Shown here: positions 11,947 through 22,985 of the stretch, in pieces | Position numbering within the stretch: position 1 is the first letter of the stretch | Layout of the letters: each line of letters opens with the position of its first letter | Origin: Paraphysomonas bandaiensis | Lineage: Eukaryota; Chrysophyceae | Assembly: GCA_965644295.1 (NCBI GenBank) | Contig: CBFFRP010000432.1 | Coordinates: 310,001 to 374,000 of the forward strand | Reading direction: 5' to 3' | DNA length: 64,000 bases | The notes under the pieces: generated by a model | The model's input: the letters and a program-made list of their open reading frames with translations, nothing else | Told to the model about the DNA's origin: nothing | Databases searched by the model: none | Made by a program: the position numbers and the translations under genes

Positions 11947-12400
11947 CTATGTTACTTCCGTCGCCTTATTATCACTTATTTGTCTTAGTGCCTCAATTGC
12001 TTTTTCAAGTCTGTACTGACGCCTCTCGGCGTTGGACATTCCTCGTAACAATACTTTTTCTTCATCTTTCTTCGCCTTTTACTCAGCTTTGGTTGTCAGC
12101 TTATCCAATCGATTGTGGTGTTTCTTCACATCGGCCTGCATCTTTTCTTCCGCATTTGCTTTTGCAGGAAGTCCCCATTGCACGGCTGCCTGAGCAACGT
12201 GCAGTTGCTTTGTCTGAGGAATTCTCTGATGAGGACTCAGGGCCTTTTCATACTTGAAAAACGAACCTTCGCTCACTTCTATATCTCTACCCTCAGGAAT
12301 TATTCCACGTCTGATAGCTGTTTCATTAGCCTCTTTTTTAAAAACCTTTCTGAGCTCTGGAACACTCTGCCTCCCATCATTGGCACGAGCACGACAATTT
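11947..12400 (-). pseudogene. decayed coding region, lysine-rich/coiled protein, in-frame TAA
   Basis: Read on the minus strand, a frame of clear coding character runs from about 12400 to a TAG at 11947 and is broken once by a TAA at 12079-12081. Before the break it includes VFKKEANETAIRRGIIPEGR and AAVQWGLPAKANAEEKMQAD; after it, LLRGMSNAERRQYRLEKAIE. Upstream of 12400 the frame appears to shift into a neighbouring one. There is no ATG in a sensible place and no recognised family. An intron could hide the TAA, but the only candidate has a poor acceptor, so a decayed gene or transposon fragment is more likely. Confidence 0.4.
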
Positions 12401-13058
12401 CAATATCGATATATCGTCCAAGCAAGTAGGTCTCGATAGTGAGCTACTAAATATTGGACGTCCAGCTCTAATCTTATCCCTCTAACTCTGAAATCGCTTT
12501 CTACTCAGAGAGGGAAACTGTTTGTGCATGTCACTTGGTTTGCATGTAATGGACAATCATCTCGGTCGAAACAATGACTACAATAATCTCTATTACGCCG
12601 CAATGGCAGAACAACATCATCACATTCTTCCATTCTTGTTTCCAATGATGAAGATGCATAAGATTATGAGGGTTAGTGATGGTATCATACAGCTAGATAT
12701 GTCAGAGGCGCGACATACTCCTGTAGTCAGTAAACTGAAAAAAATGAGTGTATTCTGAGCTGATGTATGCTGTAGAAATGTATTACATTTGTACAACACA
12801 ACAGCAGTGGACAATATGCTGCATACGTACAGGTATATACTCCAGTGTGGACAGCACATACGCATATCTGGCACGCTTGGACGTACTTGTTCAATGTATA
12901 AATGTCCCATACGACCTCTATGTAGTACGATAGAGTAGTGTACGTATATATACATGAGAAGCATCCACCACAGCACTGCTGTGTATAGATCATATAGAGG
13001 TATAGTCCAATAGACCCCAGCATATAGCAGTCAGCTCTATATATTCCTTCTCCATGTA
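12401..13058. other. intergenic, upstream of zinc-finger/C2 gene
   Basis: No gene was recognised. It is a mixed-composition region holding the presumed promoter of the gene starting at 13059. Confidence 0.4.
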
Positions 13059-15977
13059 ATGGGTGGAATAAAAGATATGTCAGTGAGTGTATGGGTACCT
13101 CCAGAACGCATACAGAGCTCTGCGAAACGTAACATACTCTGTGAAATATGTCATGAGGCCATCTCATTCTGCTCATCACTAGATGCGATGTGCTCTATAT
13201 GTAATGTTGTTGCTCATGTTAACTGTTTGAGTAAAAAACAAAGACGGAATAAGTATCGAAACAGATGGATATGTACGACATAACACTTACAGTACGCTCC
13301 CATGTGATGTATGTATGTGTGTATACAGGTATTGACTGCAGAGATGATCTTGACTATAGCAAGGAGCAGTACATTGCTTCTCGGCAGCAGGGACACTACG
13401 AGGTGTGGTTTATGGTATTGTTGTATATAATGGGATTATATGTGTGGTATATTGCAGAGTGTGGCATACACGTCTCAGCAAGTGATTGCCAAGACCTGGA
13501 GACGCTACCGTTTGAGGACATTGTATAAACGTACCCTGAAGTATGTTGTACGCCTACAAGGTTTGATGGAATATGCTGCTTAATATTCTCGTGAGAATAG
13601 TGTGGTATGCCAGGTCTAGCGCGAATGATTCATCGCAAAAATATGCTGATGAAATATCGCAAGCTACTTCTGCGCCCCCTGGGAGTGAAAGTTATTTGTG
13701 GGGCTCAAATTGGAAATGGATCGGTAAGTTGATTTTATTAAGTGGAAAGTGAAGGCTTACCATCCCTGTGATGCAATTGCTGGTCGGACATCTCTACTTT
13801 GTGACTGTAATGTATATAACCGAGGGGTTTGTGTTTATTCATAGGCCTACGACACTTCAGTCTATATATCCACGTCACAGACCCAATGTAGTACAAGTCA
13901 GATATGGCTGAAGCACACCGATGTGGTTCAGTCGACCTGTCAACCGTTCTACGGCGAGGAGTTTCTTTTACCGGGGATCAATGGCGAACAAACTGTATGT
14001 ACACTTTATGTTGCGCCGTTGCTTTACGTCTGATTGCTGTGCAGCTTGTATTTACGGTAGTGGGGCTTACAGGCCAAAAGCGTCGGTTCTTGGGTCAAGC
14101 CGTGCTTGATATGGCATTGAGAGGTCTCTGGAGAAAAGGTGGCAAGTTTATGCTTCCATTGCGGTCCGTTCAGGTAATGCTCCCATATTACGGTTCACTT
14201 GGGATCACTAAGTGATACTACTTTGCCACTGGTTGGTGCCTAACTGATTTGCTCAGTATATTCTCCAAGAAAAAGGTGTTAATATGTGTTTGGACTACGC
14301 AACTGTTGAGCCAACTGGAATCCTTGAGGTAAGAATAGCTCTGGCCACCACTATAGTTATAAACGTGTAATGAACTTCTTGGCAAAATAGGTGAATGTTA
14401 CTCCTCTGATGGCGTTGGACAATTTTTGCGGAAAAGTATACGGCCCTTCGTAAGTACACACTAGTATACTTATGTCACGTATTTTATCTTTTTTGTATTG
14501 TTTCGTGATATATATTTAATTGTTTTGACTTAGGTTAACCAGTCTACATACTGCTTTTCGAAATAGATCTACTCAAGCACAGATGAAACACCCTGGTTAG
14601 TATATTGCTTAATGGGACTATACCAGTAACTGTTTCATTCAGATTACAAACCCAAGTTTGGCGAGGGATGTAGTGTAGAAGCGAGACAGATTCACAAGGC
14701 ATCACTGTGGCTGGTTCTCTCATGTAGAAGACTCCATCTGTATGATGGGTAAGTTGGCCTTGTAGTAGATGTGCTTGTCGCTACGTACCTAACAATCACG
14801 GTCCATTGTTCCATGTATTTAGCTGTGGAAATACTAATTACATTTCAGAATTGGAGAGCCATGTCGAATGATAATCGATTTGAAACACGTCCGTATTCAA
14901 ATCAAGTGTCGTTATGAAACCTTAGAGTATGTATTATATTGCATTGCCTTATCAACACAATGTATTTACAAACCTAACCAGGTTTGAGATAAATATTGAA
15001 GGGTTTCCACCGCTAAAGTTTGCTTGTGCCGACAATGTTGATCAAGGTAGATTCAAGGTGAGCAATTGAGGTTTCCAAGTGTGAACTCGTAAATTGCCTT
15101 CTAGGCTGCGATATTAAGTGCTTGGAGAAAAGCGACCTTACAGCGCTTCGAAATGGGAACCTTGGTTAGTGACCTAGTTCACATCAGAAATATGCAAGTG
15201 CTTTCTGAGGCGAATAAACCCAACAAAGACAGTAAGCCGGTATATGATGACCAAAGCTCAAGTGCGCAAAGCTATGAGAGCAAGAGAAAGGCATCGTCAT
15301 TTCTTCCAATGATTTCTCAAAAATATCCCAACATTGGCATGACACATGTAGGACCCATTGAAGCCACTGTTAGGACACACGAGTATAACAGATCCCAATC
15401 CAATATTAGGAAGCCCCGTAGTCAACTTTCTGCGAACGCAAACACTGAAATTTCTGGTATATGTGCAGGTCCAACAAATTTGCCACGATTGCCGAAATGC
15501 AATCGAAACAACATGTCTCTTGAGACACGTGCACAGAAAGATGATATTCATACAAGTCGTCCCGATGATGCAAGAAAGACTCAGGAAAGGAATAGAAGAG
15601 TAAATAACCCATCTGGACAGTTGAAGGGAAATCGATTGAGTTCTTTGGAAAATGTTGATGCAACATCAGGACCATCGGAGTTACCCTGTGAATCGACTTC
15701 TGCTGCAGGTTGTAAGTGGTCACCACAAGTATCACCTGCTGTTCGAGCCACTACAGAATTCATGTGGTCATCTATGAGCACACCTTTACTGCCACCCGCT
15801 TCACACGCTATATCACCGGCTGTGTCTCGCGCCACTACACCGGAGCAGCTTAATGATATTCCTGTGGACACGTTTGAAAACCAAAAGCTATGCTCGAGTT
15901 ATCTGAGTCCTGCCCTCCTTATGGTCAAAAGTGAGAAACCCTGTTCTAACAATGTTCGAAGGTTACCTATATTTTAA
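13059..15977 (+). CDS. zinc-finger (PHD/FYVE-like) - IQ - C2 - PH-like multidomain protein
   Basis: About 13 exons and about 690 residues, with the exon chain inferred from GT-AG junctions that all keep frame. The N-terminus carries a cysteine/histidine array: CEIC, CSIC, HVNC and, after the first intron, CIDC, as in PHD or FYVE-type fingers. Next come two basic IQ-like segments (VIAKTWRRYRLRTLYKR and LARMIHRKNMLMKYRKL) that may bind calmodulin. Then a C2-like domain (KVICGAQIGNGS, AYDTSVYIST, FYGEEFLLPG, LVFTVVGLTGQKRRFLGQA). A PH-like stretch follows (LVLSCRRLHLYDGIGEPC, ending AAILSAWRKATLQ). The last 270 residues are Ser/Pro-rich and probably disordered. The architecture suggests a Ca2+/lipid-responsive membrane adaptor. 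No single named family was recognised. The domain calls rest on pattern, not on a search. Confidence 0.7.
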
Positions 15978-16467
15978 CGCTCCCTTATTAGGGATAGTTG
16001 TGCATTCGTGGCACATAATGCTACACTTATATATTTGAATTTTCTTCTGCAGTGCGTGTGGAATGTATTTTGTCGTTGAAGTTGTTCACCTTATACAGTT
16101 GTCTTGAGAGCAAAGACGTACTACATATACTGTGATGTATTTATAACGGATTTCACAGACTTTTAGAATTGCATAGTAGGTATTACAATTATATCATATG
16201 ACTATGGCGTGATTTACTTAACGTTAATAAAAGTCGGAGGAAGGCGATGGCCATGCCAAATGATCTGAAACAGACCAACAAATTTGCTATTATCTTTACG
16301 TTTGTATTTTATCTATCTAGACTCTTTCTAGCATATATGTATCTTGTATTTAGTATTTACTCCTTAAAACGTTGTATTTGATATTTTACTATAGGCATTA
16401 TAATTATCACAACTATTACCTATAATATACGTAACAATTAAGTGATAATAGTGTGAATCAGACTTCC
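15978..16467. other. 3' intergenic, possible poly(A) signal
   Basis: AT-rich region downstream of the C2 protein gene. AATAAA occurs at about 16225 in the plus orientation and may serve as its poly(A) signal. Nothing else was seen. Confidence 0.4.
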
Positions 16468-17371
16468 TCAAAGATACAGAATTGCTTGGCAAACCCAGAC
16501 AACAACCAACACGACACGGTTGCATAGGCTGATGCTGTGGGAAATACTGGGGGGGGGAAATTGTGGAGCGTTACCAGGCCGCATAATCAAGATGAACATA
16601 TCATAGGTCTGAACCTGCAACTCAGCCTCATTCCAGCGCGAAATTAGTTTACCTTGATTTAGCAGAGCTTGCATGTATTGCAAAGGAGAGGGGGACCCAA
16701 GTATCATTTGTTGTGCCGCTGGCTGCATGTGAGGACTGTACGTGGGTGTCACAGGTGGTTCAGGAGTTGGTACAAGAGTGGTAGATGTAGTTGATACGCT
16801 ACGCTGCAGCTGCGCTCTTGTTCTTTTACTCCTCATGCATCCGAACAATATCTGTTTTCAACGGAATTTCGATTTCTTCTTGCTTGGTAAGTCATCACCA
16901 GTCCTACCTTGTTACCCTCCACTTTATCTCTACCTTCTTCTGGTCGACAAGCATAACGGCAATCTGTTTGTTTGTCTCATAGCAGCTGTATACTTTGCTT
17001 TTGCCTTGCGCTTACGCTTATCATGGTGACGCACTGTAAGTGTGAAAACAAGCGGCCTTGCGGACCATATCGTTCGTCTTGCTAGTATCCCTAAGCGCTG
17101 CAAGTTGTCCTCTAACAATGGGTTAAAAACACAACACTGAGGTGGCCCTGCTCATCCTTGTTCGGTCCACGCTTTGAACCCCAAAAGAAAACGTCAAGAT
17201 GTTCATCAGTAGATGAACTCGCATTTGGTCAGTGTCAACGACTTTATCAAACAAATAGTCCAATTTGAGCACATGCTTACTAATCCACCCCATAAAATAA
17301 CATCTTTGCTGTCGACATTCCAAAGCACGATGTCGTAGTGAGACCTGGAGCACTATGTCCGAAGGTAGCAT
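16468..17371 (-). pseudogene. decayed gene or unrecognised intron-containing gene
   Basis: Coding-like peptides appear on the minus strand in different frames in succession. First comes SDIVLQVSLRHRALECRQQR with WISKHVLKLDYLFDKVV, then a frame with STDEHLDVFFWGSKRGPNK, then a basic segment HHDKRKRKAKAKYTAAMRQ. Last is RTRAQLQRSVSTTSTTLVPT with a Pro/Ser-rich tail. The basic block looks like a nuclear localisation signal. No intron set joins them cleanly, so frameshift decay is the simpler reading. No family was recognised. Confidence 0.3.
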
Positions 17372-17798
17372 AAGATGTTCGATGTGCGGCCATGGACAGG
17401 TGACCTGATGCTATATCAGGATCTATATACATGCTCTCCAGTTAATTTGCAACGAAATGATGAATCGCATATCTATCTTCCACGTCTCACAATCTTATGT
17501 TGTTTATGTTTCATCATCATCAAAGGAAGTGGCCGCTGTATTCATCGTGTGGAGCATTAGGAGCTTATCCAGGAGCTTGTCCCGCTATCTGATGATCTGA
17601 TCGTTATGGTACAAGAGGTGTAGAAGATGTGTTCCACTAGCTCTTCCTGAGAACTCCTACTGGAGTACATATCTAGAGTATTCCAATACGAATCCAACTC
17701 ACTCATAACTTTAATATATATAAATATATATATCTGCTACATGCGCATATCATGGAGGACATACTGCTGTATATGTGCAGTCCATATCAAAATATATA
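17372..17798. other. intergenic, nothing recognised
   Basis: No coding frame, RNA gene or repeat was supported between the decayed region and the minisatellite. Confidence 0.4.
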
Positions 17799-17845
17799 CT
17801 GCTGTATACACGGCTGTATACACGGCTGTATACACGGCTGTATAT
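17799..17845. repeat. 12-bp minisatellite (gctgtatacacg)n
   Basis: Nearly four head-to-tail copies of gctgtatacacg. A short run of catacatacatacacacaca follows at about 17911-17941, just before the large satellite. Confidence 0.85.
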
Positions 17846-17981
17846 GCATACAAGATAATTCTCTATTTCAAAAATCAGATACGGGATACACCCAGCACAT
17901 ACATAGATGAGCACCTACATACATACATACACACACATACAACACCCAACAACATTTCAAATAATTTTGTATATCACTCAA

Positions 17982-20207
17982 AATAGCTGACTAGTGTGAT
18001 GGAAGTGAGCTTGTTATTACCGGGTTACAGCAATAGCTGACTAGTGTGATGGAAGTGAGCTTGTTATTACCGGGTTACAGCAATAGCTGACTAGTGTGAT
18101 GGAAGTGAGCTTGTTATTACCGGGTTACAGCAATAGCTGACTAGTGTGATGGAAGTGAGCTTGTTATTACCGGGTTACAGCAATAGCTGACTAGTGTGAT
18201 GGAAGTGAGCTTGTTATTACCGGGTTACAGCAATAGCTGACTAGTGTGATGGAAGTGAGCTTGTTATTACCGGGTTACAGCAATAGCTGACTAGTGTGAT
18301 GGAAGTGAGCTTGTTATTACCGGGTTACAGCAATAGCTGACTAGTGTGATGGAAGTGAGCTTGTTATTACCGGGTTACAGCAATAGCTGACTAGTGTGAT
18401 GGAAGTGAGCTTGTTATTACCGGGTTACAGCAATAGCTGACTAGTGTGATGGAAGTGAGCTTGTTATTACCGGGTTACAGCAATAGCTGACTAGTGTGAT
18501 GGAAGTGAGCTTGTTATTACCGGGTTACAGCAATAGCTGACTAGTGTGATGGAAGTGAGCTTGTTATTACCGGGTTACAGCAATAGCTGACTAGTGTGAT
18601 GGAAGTGAGCTTGTTATTACCGGGTTACAGCAATAGCTGACTAGTGTGATGGAAGTGAGCTTGTTATTACCGGGTTACAGCAATAGCTGACTAGTGTGAT
18701 GGAAGTGAGCTTGTTATTACCGGGTTACAGCAATAGCTGACTAGTGTGATGGAAGTGAGCTTGTTATTACCGGGTTACAGCAATAGCTGACTAGTGTGAT
18801 GGAAGTGAGCTTGTTATTACCGGGTTACAGCAATAGCTGACTAGTGTGATGGAAGTGAGCTTGTTATTACCGGGTTACAGCAATAGCTGACTAGTGTGAT
18901 GGAAGTGAGCTTGTTATTACCGGGTTACAGCAATAGCTGACTAGTGTGATGGAAGTGAGCTTGTTATTACCGGGTTACAGCAATAGCTGACTAGTGTGAT
19001 GGAAGTGAGCTTGTTATTACCGGGTTACAGCAATAGCTGACTAGTGTGATGGAAGTGAGCTTGTTATTACCGGGTTACAGCAATAGCTGACTAGTGTGAT
19101 GGAAGTGAGCTTGTTATTACCGGGTTACAGCAATAGCTGACTAGTGTGATGGAAGTGAGCTTGTTATTACCGGGTTACAGCAATAGCTGACTAGTGTGAT
19201 GGAAGTGAGCTTGTTATTACCGGGTTACAGCAATAGCTGACTAGTGTGATGGAAGTGAGCTTGTTATTACCGGGTTACAGCAATAGCTGACTAGTGTGAT
19301 GGAAGTGAGCTTGTTATTACCGGGTTACAGCAATAGCTGACTAGTGTGATGGAAGTGAGCTTGTTATTACCGGGTTACAGCAATAGCTGACTAGTGTGAT
19401 GGAAGTGAGCTTGTTATTACCGGGTTACAGCAATAGCTGACTAGTGTGATGGAAGTGAGCTTGTTATTACCGGGTTACAGCAATAGCTGACTAGTGTGAT
19501 GGAAGTGAGCTTGTTATTACCGGGTTACAGCAATAGCTGACTAGTGTGATGGAAGTGAGCTTGTTATTACCGGGTTACAGCAATAGCTGACTAGTGTGAT
19601 GGAAGTGAGCTTGTTATTACCGGGTTACAGCAATAGCTGACTAGTGTGATGGAAGTGAGCTTGTTATTACCGGGTTACAGCAATAGCTGACTAGTGTGAT
19701 GGAAGTGAGCTTGTTATTACCGGGTTACAGCAATAGCTGACTAGTGTGATGGAAGTGAGCTTGTTATTACCGGGTTACAGCAATAGCTGACTAGTGTGAT
19801 GGAAGTGAGCTTGTTATTACCGGGTTACAGCAATAGCTGACTAGTGTGATGGAAGTGAGCTTGTTATTACCGGGTTACAGCAATAGCTGACTAGTGTGAT
19901 GGAAGTGAGCTTGTTATTACCGGGTTACAGCAATAGCTGACTAGTGTGATGGAAGTGAGCTTGTTATTACCGGGTTACAGCAATAGCTGACTAGTGTGAT
20001 GGAAGTGAGCTTGTTATTACCGGGTTACAGCAATAGCTGACTAGTGTGATGGAAGTGAGCTTGTTATTACCGGGTTACAGCAATAGCTGACTAGTGTGAT
20101 GGAAGTGAGCTTGTTATTACCGGGTTACAGCAATAGCTGACTAGTGTGATGGAAGTGAGCTTGTTATTACCGGGTTACAGCAATAGCTGACTAGTGTGAT
20201 GGAAGTG
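17982..20207. repeat. 50-bp satellite array, about 44.5 copies
   Basis: The unit is aatagctgactagtgtgatg, then gaagtgagcttgttattacc, then gggttacagc (50 bp). It repeats from 17982 to 20207, beginning and ending abruptly within a unit. No variant copy was noticed by eye. Each unit has TAG, TGA and TAG within 11 bases (tagctgactag), closing all three forward frames. Such homogeneity implies very recent amplification or active homogenisation, or collapse/expansion during assembly. A 25-base fragment of the unit lies alone at 22096-22120. Confidence 0.97.
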
Positions 20208-20366
20208 TATATTGAATAATATAGTGTTACTAAGTTGTTACTAAGTGTGAATAGAAGTAAGTGTTACTAAGTGTCGAAAGGTTATGTAAGTGTTACGTTG
20301 TATCGAATGTTAGTTAATGGTAAAAATGAAACAAACTAAGACTAAGGAACAGATAGCAAAAATATA

Positions 20367-20640
20367 CTAAGTAGAAACAAACAATGCAGGAAGAAGTGTT
20401 AAGTCAGCCGACGGAAATGAATTGGTTTCAGTGAGCTGGTCATGATACCGTGATGTCTCCAGTTCGGCTGTTCGAGCTGCCACATGCTGCTGCTCGTTTA
20501 AAGTATCCATTCTCTTGCGGCGAATATTAGTAACGATTTGAATCATTTCATCCAGTGTATCTGGACAAGTAAGAGCATGCAATGTCTGATAGAAGGGATC
20601 AGGACTGCGGTCTTCCATGATCGAACACTCTGCAGGATCG
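20367..20640 (-). pseudogene. coding-like fragment next to the satellite, unrecognised
   Basis: The minus strand carries a coding-like stretch starting at a methionine in MEDRSPDPFYQTLHAL, followed by DEMIQIVTNIRRKRMDTLNE and a Gln/Glu-rich, probably helical segment, ending TLLPALFVST before a stop at 20367. Upstream it runs into tandem and inverted repeats, so its 5' end is unclear. It may be a remnant of a gene disrupted by repeat growth. No family was recognised. Confidence 0.35.
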
Positions 20641-20751
20641 AACACTCTGCAGGATTGTAAAAGGCAAGGGAGTAAAATCTTCCTCAAGCTCCAGAGCGCA
20701 AGTAAAACTCCAGGATTGTCAGGCAAGGGAGTTTTACTTGCGCTCTGGAGT
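20621..20751. repeat. 18-bp tandem duplication plus 23-bp perfect inverted repeat
   Basis: The sequence tcgaacactctgcaggat is repeated twice in tandem at 20621-20656. Then ctccagagcgcaagtaaaac (20690-20712, 23 bp including the final tcc) is followed after 16 bp by its exact reverse complement at 20729-20751. This gives a strong hairpin in DNA or RNA. A direct repeat around aggattgt and ggcaagggagt also flanks the left arm. Confidence 0.9.
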
Positions 20752-21246
20752 TTATTCTGGATACGAGTGTATGGATGGGAGTTCTATGAGGTCTACTGGG
20801 ATCCCCTTCGCGCTAACAAGAACAAAAGCGTCGTTTTTCATCGTCTTGTCTAAAAAAATATTCCGCAGAAGCCAATCAGAAATGGAGCATGCCAATAAAG
20901 AAGTGTCACTCCAGACAACACTCACTGTGAGGATACGAATCTTAGTCGTGATGATAACCCTGACTTGATTGCAGTGAAGTTGTGATTGTATAGTAATCGC
21001 AAATGCTATGCGGCTGACTAAAGTGTGACGTCGAACAGAACATTGAAGTATTGGCAGGCACTGGTATATGAACAGCGTTTTGGAACTCCAAGAAGCAGAT
21101 TAGGGATGGTTTGAGGGAGCAAGATACCATCATCCAGCTGAAATCTTGATGTCATGTTGCAGAAACCGCAACTTCAATTTTGAAGTAGCGAATGCCACGC
21201 ACTTAGATAGTGATTTCTTGGAATTCCAATAAGGCAACAATTCTGT
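20752..21246 (+). pseudogene. decayed coding sequence, unrecognised
   Basis: Plus-strand coding-like peptides continue across frames, for example YEVYWDPLRANKNKSVVFHR, then in another frame KKYSAEANQKWSMPIKKC. The frames cannot be joined without shifts. No function is assigned. Confidence 0.25.
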
Positions 21247-21406
21247 CTGTGGGAATAAGATCAAGCAGAATATGTCGATCCAGCAAAAAAATCCAGGCTT
21301 TTTTGATGCATGTTGTTTTTTGACGAATATATTTCAGAGAAATAACGAAAAAAGGTCGATTTTTTTGCTGGATCGACTATTCTGCTGGATCGACTTATTC
21401 CCACAG
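21247..21406. mobile_element. MITE-like element, about 48-bp imperfect terminal inverted repeats
   Basis: The element starts ctgtgggaataag and ends cttattcccacag. The left arm continues through gtcgatccagcaaaaaaatc, and its reverse complement gatttttttgctggatcgac is at 21358-21377. The right arm carries an extra copy of ctggatcgac. Length is 160 bp with almost no unique centre. No target-site duplication was evident by eye. Confidence 0.7.
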
Positions 21407-21514
21407 AGTCGGACGGATTTTGAGAGAGCGAACACACTGTGAATCGTGCCATTATTAACTGTGAGTTCGTATAGCAAGCTTCATTACTATGCGGGAGAGC
21501 TATTGTAAAGGTTT

Positions 21515-21874
21515 ATGCCTCATTATCGTCAAAATGAGCGTGACAAGTGGGTTCCCGTGACCTGTAGAAAAGCGGAGAGTGTATGTCTCGAGGTTATTGA
21601 AGACGACGCAACCAAGCAGAATGCCTATTAGTATTGGAGGGGAGTAAAGCATTTAAAATGCGCAGAGAAAGTTCAGTCCGAGTACGTCGTTGATTCATGT
21701 GCTGATTTACAGCATGAAACCGTGTTTGAAATGGAAAAAGAAGACCATGCAGGTGAGGTAGTGGAAATGCTCGACTTACTGAGCAATGCTCTCAGTCGTG
21801 GTAAAAAGAGAAATAATGCATCAGAAATGGCTTTAAGCTCCAGAGACTCCCGGCTAGTGTCAGGTAATAAGTAG
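21515..21874 (+). CDS. hypothetical protein with in-frame TAG or 39-nt intron
   Basis: The frame opens at an ATG (MPHYRQNERDKWVPVTCRKA), meets a TAG at 21629-21631 and continues in the same frame (YWRGVKHLKCAEKV, HETVFEMEKEDHAGEVVEML) to a TAG at 21872. A stretch beginning gttattgaagac and ending gcctattag has GT-AG ends and is 39 nt, so splicing it out would remove the stop and keep the frame. That is slightly shorter than other introns here (43 bp and up). The protein is acidic with no family recognised. It could equally be a pseudogene in this repeat-rich zone. Confidence 0.35.
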
Positions 21875-22095
21875 TGGTTATAGAGACTAGAGTAGTAGAG
21901 TGTGTAGCTGGAGTACTATTGGGCTGTTGAGTAATAATCAGTTCATTCATTGGGGTACAGTTATTGCTTTTCTGTTACATGCGCAAGCAATAATGAGAAC
22001 TAGATGGTGTACTGTAATGAACTATATAAGATTAGGTGAAATTTATATATGCTCAAGATTTGTCGTTAATTTGCAGCAAACGCATGCATGTGTAT

Positions 22096-22120
22096 GTGAG
22101 CTTGTTATTACCGGGTTACA
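22096..22120. repeat. isolated 25-bp fragment of the 50-bp satellite unit
   Basis: The 25 bases beginning gtgagcttgttattaccggg match half of the satellite unit exactly, 1.9 kb beyond the end of the array and in the same orientation. Confidence 0.9.
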
Positions 22121-22694
22121 ATGGTATTCTAGTTTATAGTTGTTGATAGTGTACTGTAATGTTTGTTTTTTTAGTTAAGGACGTAGTCACTTATAAAGTT
22201 TTAAGATGTAAACACAAGCTACAAATATGTTCGAAAGAGTCTAGATAGATAAAATAGAAAACATTAAGATAATTGCAAGTTTGTTTCCCTCTTTTAGACC
22301 ATTTGACATGGTCACCGCCTTTCTCCGACTTCAAATACCTCTTTCAGAATCTTATCGAGAATTTGGAATTGGGTTGACATAAGAAGAGATATGTAGTTTT
22401 TTGGACTCTCCGAAATCAAGCGACATAACAGACATTTAGTTGTAGTGAGTATGACATTTGATGTATTTTATATTTTATTCATCATATGTACGGTTGTATC
22501 TCTATTTGACCTCATGGATGTTTCATACTCGGGTCAACAGAAGCTCTCTTCAATCTTTATTATGATCTTGACAGTTATATGTACATGACTTCAATTATAG
22601 AGAAATTACAATGACGAGTCAAGGAGCCAACTATCAAAAGCAAATCATCAACCAGTTGTATTCCATCTTTCTTCTGATGTGGAAGATTATAATG
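22121..22694. other. intergenic, nothing recognised
   Basis: AT-rich sequence between the satellite fragment and dispersed-repeat copy B. No gene was supported. Confidence 0.4.
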
Positions 22695-22985
22695 ATGTCA
22701 GTTCAAGCGGCCTCCTCAACAAAGTCGGTCTCGCACCTTTTCGTGGTGTTATGGGGGATAAGTACCGGAAATATTTGTGATTTGTGTGACTACCAAATGC
22801 TTGTGTGGTACAAGAGGGACACTAATATATAGGTGTCAATTGTGTAGACGTCGTTGGGCTCTGACGAATAAGTTAGGATATCAGAGTTATGCACTAGTTA
22901 GTTAAATTGCAATGCTAAAGTAGTTCTGACTCTTTAAACCAATTGCCAGTAATATCACATACACTACAGTGCAAGCGATCATTCT
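22695..22985. repeat. dispersed repeat family, copy B
   Basis: This is the most continuous copy of the family. The head block resembles 10285-10500 and the tail block resembles 29625-29745 (gttagttaaattgcaatgct against gttagtgaaattgcaatgct, then gactctt and attgc-aata). No intact long frame covers it. Confidence 0.65.

Noticed and set aside
17982-20207. CRISPR array
   Set aside because: The 50-bp unit repeats without any unique spacers, and the window is eukaryotic. It is a satellite.
2105-21874. Reassignment of TAG/TAA to an amino acid, suggested by frames with single in-frame stops
   Set aside because: Well-supported genes end with TAA (esterase, GET4, lysozyme), TAG (IFT74, TOR, phosphatase) and TGA (PP6, NAA38, PiT). 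Short introns or decay explain the cases.
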